DNA from: Amoeboradix gromovi
Taxonomy: Eukaryota > Sanchytriomycota > Sanchytriomycetes > Sanchytriales > Sanchytriaceae
Direction of reading: 5' to 3'
Assembly (NCBI GenBank): GCA_018985225.1
Contig: JADGIF010000082.1
Coordinates: 1-22,349 of the forward strand
DNA: 22,349 nt
Shown here: positions 16,945 through 22,349 of the stretch, in pieces
Layout: every line of letters begins with the position of its first letter
Position numbering within the stretch: position 1 is the stretch's first letter
Notes under the pieces: generated by a model
What the model saw: only the letters and a program-made list of their open reading frames with translations
The model's database searches: none
Told to the model about the DNA's origin: nothing
Translations under genes and position numbers: made by a program

Positions 16945-17941
16945 ATTTGCCGCTTACTTCAAATAAAACCAAAGATAGTGCCATTATTACCATTCCTGCC
17001 ACTACACTCTTGCTTACATATCTATCTTTTGGATCGTACTTGTGAGCTGTCGGTAATCTATATTAATCATTAAATTACAATTCTGCAATGGATATGTAAA
17101 TCATCATTCCTGCAACTAAAGCAAACATGAACGCAAATCCGACACTTTCTGTAACATCGTCTGAGGTGCTAGAGGTCCACTTAAGAATATAATAAGCAAT
17201 AAGTCCGCCAAGAGGTTCCGTTAGTCCAGATGCAAATCCTATCAGAAATGACTTTAGTTTACTTTTAGTGGCGTAATAGACAGGTAGTGCGACAGCAATG
17301 CCTTCAGGTATGTTGTGAATAGCAATTGCAACTGCCAAAGAGGCACCCAGCTTAGGATCTGAAAGAGTAGCAAAGAATGTAGCTATACCCTCTGGGAGAT
17401 TGTGCAACGCTATAGCTAAAGCAGAGAGTATCGACATTTTGGCCAAGGAAGCAGCATTTCTTTCGGATTCATCTTGTACTAAATTATCAGCTGATGAAGA
17501 GACAGAAGAGGTTTGTTGTGCAATTCGTTTCTTTGCAACAGATTTTGCTTTCCTCTTTAAAGGCTTATGGGGAGAAGTGTCTTTGTCAGTAAGTATATCT
17601 GCTGAAGGTTCCAGGTGGAGATTGTCGTCCGGAATCATGAAATGTACAATGAAATCTAAGAATACACAAACCAGCATGCCAGAGAAGAATGCAACTGTAG
17701 CGCAGAGCACCGGACTATTCTCTGTAGCTTTTATGTTTCTAAACATCTCAACACTTTCTCGGTAAATCTCTGTAAAGCTTATATAAATCATAACACCTGC
17801 GGACAAACCGAGGCATAATCCAAGTACTAAGTTATTATTTGCGTCTCTCAAAGCAAACGGAATTAGAGCTCCTAAACCAGTAGCGCCACCTGCAGCCAAT
17901 GTTAATAAGAATGCGAGCAAAACTGGCTCCATATGGGACAT
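16943..17941 (-). CDS. ZIP-family zinc transporter (ZupT/GufA type), one 21-nt intron
   Basis: Spliced CDS is complement(join(16943..17057,17079..17941)), 325 aa. ZIP proteins bring Zn2+ (or Fe2+/Mn2+) into the cytosol. About eight membrane helices, a basic, Ser-rich cytoplasmic loop (about 105-165), and the paired metal-site motifs HNLPEG (180-185) and HNIPEG (209-214), followed by SGLTEPLGG (238-246). After splicing, the last helix reads ELLPTAHKYDP...VVAGMVIMALSLVLFEV, as expected for ZupT/Zrt3-like members; unspliced, the protein would stop at IAEL, losing the last helix. Two ATGs are possible: 17941 (used here) or 17932 (MEPVLL..., 322 aa). The second has CCC 2 nt upstream, like NAA10 and the small secreted protein, and may be the real start. 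Confidence 0.9.
17058..17078 (-). other. 21-nt spliceosomal intron in the ZIP transporter
   Basis: Starts GTAATTTAATG and ends ATTAATATAG on the minus strand, phase 2 (GAA TT|A TTA). The length is a multiple of three, but the first intron codon read in frame is TAA, so retention truncates the transporter. Confidence 0.9.
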
Positions 17942-18014
17942 ACTCTACAAAACTAGACAAACTTTCTAAAACAAGTTTCAAAAATGTTGAGTAGCCCTGC
18001 TATAATGTCCCATA

Positions 18015-18424
18015 TCAAACACCTAGAACCCATGCCTTAGGCAAACACTGTTTGTTACTAATTCCTCTTCTATTCCAGTATGGTTCTGTGCCATGCTTCA
18101 CTACACTGCGAATGTCATAAATATCATTATAACACGCATTTACAACTTGGTTTGCGACTGAATCACAGCTGGTACACTGACTACCATGGGTATCTAAAAT
18201 ATCAATTAATCTCGGATATTTGCCGTCATTACCATAGCAGTGGTAACAGGTTTTGGCTGTTTTTAATTTAGGAGGAAGCTAGGGCAGCAAGTTTCTACCG
18301 AAAGACACATTGATTTCTTATTTGGGACACTAAGATAGCATTTTCTGTTGTAATCGCCATCACCATAGTAAACTGATTTGCTATCAAAATATTTAACTCT
18401 ACATAGTAGTTTTCTTTCTACCGC
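18015..18424 (-). CDS. Cys-rich protein, 5' end unresolved, one 20-nt intron
   Basis: Coding-like exons at complement(join(18015..18278,18299..18424)) give 129 residues without an initiating Met. Readable blocks: RVKYFDSKSVYYGDGDYNRK, then KKSMCLSLPPKL, then CYHCYGNDGKYPRLIDIL, CTSCDSVANQVVNACYNDIY and NRRGISNKQCLPKAWVLGV. There are about ten Cys, including C-x-x-C pairs, as in small secreted or zinc-binding proteins. The two frames join only if a 20-nt GT-AG segment is removed. Upstream, TAA at 18425-18427 closes the frame, and I could not find an upstream exon in matching phase, so this is a partial model or a 5'-truncated gene. No AATAAA at the stop. Family unknown. Confidence 0.5.
18279..18298 (-). 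other. 20-nt intron in the Cys-rich gene
   Basis: GTAGAAACTTGCTGCCCTAG on the minus strand, phase 0 (TCG|CTT). Its length is 3n+2 and it ends in TAG. It separates two frames that both look coding. Confidence 0.55.
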
Positions 18425-19171
18425 TTACTTCACGTTCTTAGACAATATATTTCTGAACAAAAGCAATCTTAACGTCAAAATAGTTGAATTTCATTTAATC
18501 TAGAATGCCTGTAAACGAGGCTCACCTGCTTCTCACATCCCATATCCGTATCTTGGCAATGAAAAGTGCATATGCAAGTATCTAAACAATCCATAAATCT
18601 AAGAAAGGTCAATAGTTTTCTAGAGACCTGTACTAGTACGTTATTTATCCAGAGTATTTTCGTTTTTCTCGAATGTAAGACAGCCACTGGTATCCTAAAT
18701 GTACTTTTGAGATCAAAGTTGTACACTATGAGTTTTGTAAAATAAATAAATATTGCTTTAATTGAATGAACCCGTCTCCAAGTTTACTTCTGTCAAGGAA
18801 ATTTACTCCTCGAGCAACTTTTAAGCCCAGTGTATCCATTTATACACCTTGACGACCTTTACACTGTGGTAACTAGACCAGGCTGGTTTCATGTTAGTTA
18901 CACTGTGAAACTCAGACTAGGAAAAGTTTCAAAAAATTTGGGACACATTTTAACCCAATCAACATTTCAGATTAGTGTTTCACACTTTTAACCCAATCAT
19001 ATTAAGAGATTTTTTACACAAAGAGCACGCAATGTACATTTTACCTTGTTGTCAGTCTTTTAATAGAACAGAGTATTTACACACGAGCTATAATCCAGTC
19101 AATTCTAAAACAATTGTCGTATGTATTACGAGACAAGATGGCGCAGGAAGACATCCCACATGAAAATAAAT
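18425..19171. other. Intergenic with a possible Cys-rich fragment and short repeats
   Basis: A minus-strand frame at 18475-18726 includes MDCLDTCICTFHCQDTDMGC and may be an upstream exon or relative of the Cys-rich gene, but no short intron joins them. TTTTAACCCAATCA occurs twice in direct orientation (18948-18961 and 18986-18999). GTAACTA...TAGTTAC (18870-18900) can form a hairpin that encloses ACCAGGCTGGT. No firm gene. Confidence 0.35.
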
Positions 19172-19399
19172 CTACATCATTAGATTTATTCGTTTGGCTA
19201 CTTCCAAAGCTTGTGTCTTTGTTGCAAACCCCCATCGCTTGTTCATTATCAGAGGGGTACTTTTAGTATACGTAGTTTTATATTTATAAAGTGATTTTAT
19301 CCAACCAGCTTTTGGCCCTTTTCCTTTATATTTCAATGTAACAACATAATAGAATTCATTCTTTTTGTATTTTTTTACCTTCCTGATGGTAACTGACAT
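19172..19399 (-). CDS. 75-residue orphan basic protein
   Basis: Starts MSVTIRKVKKYKKN and ends ALEVAKRINLMM, with ATG and TAG. It is rich in Lys and Tyr, and the pattern suggests three beta strands then a helix (WGFATKTQALEVAKRI). That recalls the small beta-beta-beta-alpha DNA-binding domains of phage integrase N-termini, but the likeness is only in pattern. AATAAA lies inside the last codons, just before the stop, as in the 1320-2501 gene. It could be a real small gene or a fragment. Confidence 0.45.
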   Translation of the reverse strand: MSVTIRKVKKYKKNEFYYVVTLKYKGKGPKAGWIKSLYKYKTTYTKSTPLIMNKRWGFATKTQALEVAKRINLMM

Positions 19400-19823
19400 T
19401 TATATAATTATATCATTAAAATAATTTCTTTAACTACCAGCCCGACTTGTGTGAAATTACCAAGACTTGTCCAATATTAAATCGAAATCCATTGGATTAT
19501 GTTCGATAACATTGAATACATGGTTTCTTTGTATTAAATAATTTATTAATTAGCTCCTTCATCGTCAGTCTCATTCTCATCTCCATTTTCTACTGCAACT
19601 GCTACTATATTAATGAAATAAAAAGATCTTCTACTTTAAATTCAACCGTGTAAAATATTAATCTTTGAAATTCAATACAATTTGTCTAGTCTAGTTTTAC
19701 AGAGCAAGTCCCAAATATCATCAAATCTTTTACATAACTTACTATTTAATTATGAGACTTAAAACCCAATTCATATTTTGATTTGTTTGTAAATCTTTAC
19801 TCCCTCCTTTGAGACTGTCTCAT
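19400..19823. other. Intergenic; copy of the mobile-element end motif
   Basis: GTCTAGTCTAGTTTTAC...GTCCC (19684-19712) resembles the MITE terminus, about 110 bp upstream of the second ART-like gene. On the minus strand, 19548-19610 could encode an acidic tail (VAVENGDENETDDEGAN then TAA), but no start or reliable intron is found. Confidence 0.35.
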
Positions 19824-21653
19824 ATGTCAAAAATGTACCTCTACAACATAGAACTAGTCTCAGAACTACAAATAGATCATCAGAAGCTACACAACGATTT
19901 GACTTGGGTTTTGCAATCAGTCGTAACTGAAAAAGCTGAATCTAATAAAACTCAAATAAAATCAAATGTTCTAGCTTCCCAATCAATAGCTGAGTTAACA
20001 GACACTGTCGTGACTGGGAATTATTTTGCTTTGGGTTTTGGATCTTCTGCATATCTTAGTTCCACTGAAATCTCAAATGAAGTCATTAGCAACGAGAAGA
20101 AATCTATTCAGCTTGAGTTTCGTCATAAAGAATGTTATGAAGTTATTTCATTCGATATACGGATGAGGAAAGAGTTTCGAAAGACTGTTGATGCAATCAA
20201 ATTCAAAGCTGTTGCTTTTAATAAGAGAATTACTTTGGAAGATAATGCTAGGGAATTCTTGGTTCAACATATGAACGACCCAAAAAGGTTACAAATCTTG
20301 GATGATCTTAAAGGGCTTTGCTACTCAGATCCAGTTAATTGTACTGTCATTGTTACCCTAAAGGGGCATAACTATGTTTTTATTACACTAGAGGAAATAA
20401 ATAATAAACAACCCCAATTAAAACGTCCTCGAAAAAACCCAAAGGATCGCGCTAGATTATTGCAAAAAAAAGATGATTTCCTTTCAAATACAGTAAATTG
20501 TATTCAAGGAACGATGTATTGTCCACATGGTAAACATGCTGTGAATTCTGGTTTAAAAAAAAGAAATCAAAGATTGTATTGTCCTATTCATATAAATATG
20601 TGGATTAGAGGAAGCATATCTCATTTTGGAGATTTTAGAAAAATCCCACGAACTGAAGATTACAAGAGCGTCACAGATTGGTTTTCTTTAGACTTGGAAG
20701 AAGTATTATCAAAATTTGGAATAAAAGAAGATTTTTTTCTTAAATATTATAATCTGTCCAGTTTTGATGATATCTATGAAGAGGGCTCCTACTTATCTGA
20801 ACAATCAATAATAGCATCTGTTGAAGACTATTTAATCGAAACTACCATAGACAAAGACGTCGACGTTTTAAAGGATATATTCTGCGAAGATCATAGTTTT
20901 TTTGAAGAAGTTTTGCAAGAATTTCAAAAGACGGATGATCCTATTTGGATTTGTATTGTCGAGCTGTATTATAGCAAAATGAATCCAATTACAAAAGAAA
21001 AATTAGAGGAGCATTTTCATGGTAATGTGAGCGTCTCGCAGTCTATCGATATAAAGCACCCGAGTTGTGAGAAATGTTGCTTGGATGGTCAAAATAGTAA
21101 AGCATTTATAAGAGAACGTTGTGAAGACGATCTCAATGATAGCACCAAAGAAAACTATATTATTATTTACCATGGCAGCAATGGAGATACTTGGATAGAA
21201 TGGTTGGATCGCTGTGTTCCACTTCGACAAGCTAGAGCTGGAGATTTTAATTTGATTGATGAATCTGCCTTTTATTGTTCATTTGACTATGCATCTGCAG
21301 AAGATATGGCTTTTAAACGAAACAATAGGAACTTTGGGGTTGTAGTCAGCTATTGGCTTCATCGTGATTATTCGAAAGATTCGAACTTTTATAACTTTGA
21401 GACTACAACAGACAAATGGGAGAAATCGATTGTAGGATATAGAAGGAACCCTTTAATTGATAATGATATTCGGGCAAAACTCTGTTTACAAGGTCCTAGA
21501 TGTGGCAGAATATTTCAAGTTACGCAAGGAACAGAAGAACCGAAAGAACATGATAATTTTGGCCATCAAATTTGTTTTAAAGAGCAAACATTCTTACAGA
21601 AATACGCTGAATTGAGATCAATAGATTTTATTTTACCAATTGAGACGACATAA
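19824..21653 (+). CDS. Protein with C-terminal ADP-ribosyltransferase-like (DUF3990-type) domain, second copy
   Basis: 609 aa from the first ATG (19824); the upstream in-frame start is a TTG. The N-terminal 440 residues are unrecognised. Around residues 233-255, MYCPHGKHAV...RLYCPIH could bind one metal ion through CPH and CPIH. The C-terminal domain starts IIYHGSNGDTWIEW (H near 450), then DESAFYCSFDYASAEDMAFKR (near 480), GVVVSYWL, and WEKSIVGYRRNPLIDND...LQGPRCG (near 535-565). H-G-S, A-F-Y, W..V..R and D..GP in this order are typical of DUF3990/ART-like proteins common in fungi. Activity is unproven. The two ART-like proteins of the window share the domain but little else. CCC lies 19 nt before the ATG; there is no AATAAA at the stop. 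Confidence 0.62.
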   Translation: MSKMYLYNIELVSELQIDHQKLHNDLTWVLQSVVTEKAESNKTQIKSNVLASQSIAELTDTVVTGNYFALGFGSSAYLSSTEISNEVISNEKKSIQLEFRHKECYEVISFDIRMRKEFRKTVDAIKFKAVAFNKRITLEDNAREFLVQHMNDPKRLQILDDLKGLCYSDPVNCTVIVTLKGHNYVFITLEEINNKQPQLKRPRKNPKDRARLLQKKDDFLSNTVNCIQGTMYCPHGKHAVNSGLKKRNQRLYCPIHINMWIRGSISHFGDFRKIPRTEDYKSVTDWFSLDLEEVLSKFGIKEDFFLKYYNLSSFDDIYEEGSYLSEQSIIASVEDYLIETTIDKDVDVLKDIFCEDHSFFEEVLQEFQKTDDPIWICIVELYYSKMNPITKEKLEEHFHGNVSVSQSIDIKHPSCEKCCLDGQNSKAFIRERCEDDLNDSTKENYIIIYHGSNGDTWIEWLDRCVPLRQARAGDFNLIDESAFYCSFDYASAEDMAFKRNNRNFGVVVSYWLHRDYSKDSNFYNFETTTDKWEKSIVGYRRNPLIDNDIRAKLCLQGPRCGRIFQVTQGTEEPKEHDNFGHQICFKEQTFLQKYAELRSIDFILPIETT

Positions 21654-22349
21654 AAGCATAATAATTAGAAGGATACACCTCGAAGAAATGCTACAATTGC
21701 AAGAAGGATGCCAATGGGAAAGAATATGGAAAACGAAAGCGACTTAGGACATGCGAAACATGCTCCACAGTCGTCGATCGCGATGTAAACGCAAGCTTGA
21801 ATATACGCGACGTGTTTATTAGTTATACGACAGAGTATAAAAAGCCTAGCTGGCAAATTCGTCCTTTATTGGATGATATCAATATTAAAGGAGCGAGAGG
21901 TCTCAATGGACGCCTCAAGCAATGACTTTTATAGCACTAGTTTTACATGTCCCGAATGAAGAAGAAAACAACGAGAGTGAATAAATTGATACATTTCAAG
22001 TAATCTAAATCAACTCTAATTTTTATTAAAAGAAAGTATTTATTCTTTTTTTATTGTCTTGTAGAAAAGTCAAACTGATACCAGTCACGGTGAAATGTTA
22101 ATAGTGAGTAGTTTTTAAATTCTTTCTGTGTGATTTTATTGGTTTGAATAGTTGGTCTAGTTTTTATATTTGAATTGCAATGTTATTTTCAAATTGAAAT
22201 ATCTCAAAATGAAAATTTTCGACTTAGTCTAGTTTTTATATTTGATGTCCCATTTGTATGTATTTTTATATAATTTCGTGACAACGGAATCAATGGATGT
22301 AACTCTGAATATATCAAATCTAAAGAAATAACTAACAGTTGTAGTATAC
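21654..22349. repeat. Intergenic region with clustered mobile-element end motifs
   Basis: GTCTAGTTTTTATATTTGA occurs twice, 72 bp apart (22155-22173 and 22227-22245); the second continues to GATGTCCC at 22251, like the MITE right end. A shorter form, CTAGTTTTACATGTCCC, ends at 21953. A minus-strand frame at 21665-21856 (..DDCGACFACPKSLSFSIFFPIGILLAIVAFL..) has a Cys cluster and a membrane-helix-like stretch but no ATG. No firm gene. Confidence 0.5.

Noticed and set aside
17931-18015. A 77-bp mini-element: GGGACAT at 17935, ATGTCCC ending at 18011, both flanked by ATAT
   Set aside because: Only 7 bp of inverted repeat match, and the left end is better explained as the CCC start signal and coding start of the ZIP gene.
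18079-18271. 63-codon plus-strand frame
   Set aside because: It is the antisense shadow of the Cys-rich gene, whose minus-strand frame is far more protein-like.
19680-19725. Minus-strand mini-exon with a 15-nt GTAAAACTAGACTAG intron
   Set aside because: The supposed intron is the mobile-element end motif, and the next exon cannot be joined without a stop.

Overview
This window is nuclear DNA from a small, AT-rich, gene-dense eukaryotic genome, most likely an early-diverging fungus. A position close to Rozellomycota/Cryptomycota and the microsporidian line is inferred. Fungal affinity rests on a HAL4/SAT4-type kinase and an auxilin with the UBA-TPR-J architecture of yeast Swa2. The microsporidia-like hints are introns of only 19-21 nt, CCC motifs just upstream of many start codons, and AATAAA signals that overlap or abut stop codons. 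The lineage is inferred from these features alone, not from any phylogeny. I saw no tRNA or rRNA gene.

Layout, left to right. 1-143 is one end of a mobile-element repeat. At 842-2501 an N-terminal acetyltransferase (NAA10) and a mucin-like membrane protein run in tandem. On the minus strand follow an orphan secreted protein (2750-4261) and an LKB1/STK11-like kinase (4503-6228). 6229-7095 holds an odd interrupted reading frame and a 53-codon frame. A protein with an ADP-ribosyltransferase-like domain follows (7096-8406). A small three-exon membrane protein, invisible to simple ORF calling, lies at 8667-9037. Next come a four-CBS protein (9113-9928) and the HAL-type kinase (10039-10944). A 486-bp MITE with terminal inverted repeats and a 4-bp target duplication (10976-11461) abuts a decayed piggyBac-like transposase. 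Then come auxilin (11925-13764), a small secreted protein with an internal repeat (14156-14566), a phospholipase B (14914-16041), an IQ-motif protein (16092-16910), a ZIP zinc transporter (16943-17941), a Cys-rich protein with unresolved 5' end (18015-18424), a 75-residue orphan (19172-19399) and a second ART-like protein (19824-21653). The right end carries more copies of the mobile-element terminal motif.

Together the genes are mostly housekeeping: acetylation, kinase signalling, clathrin uncoating, zinc and lipid metabolism. Lineage-specific secreted and ART-like proteins and mobile-element debris are scattered among them. The most striking feature is the intron class. Four conserved genes (NAA10, LKB1, auxilin, ZIP) each need removal of one 19- or 21-nt GT-AG intron to restore the expected protein. 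Both introns whose length is a multiple of three contain an in-frame stop. Gaps between genes can be very small: 10 nt between NAA10 and the next ATG, and 32 nt between the convergent IQ and ZIP stops.
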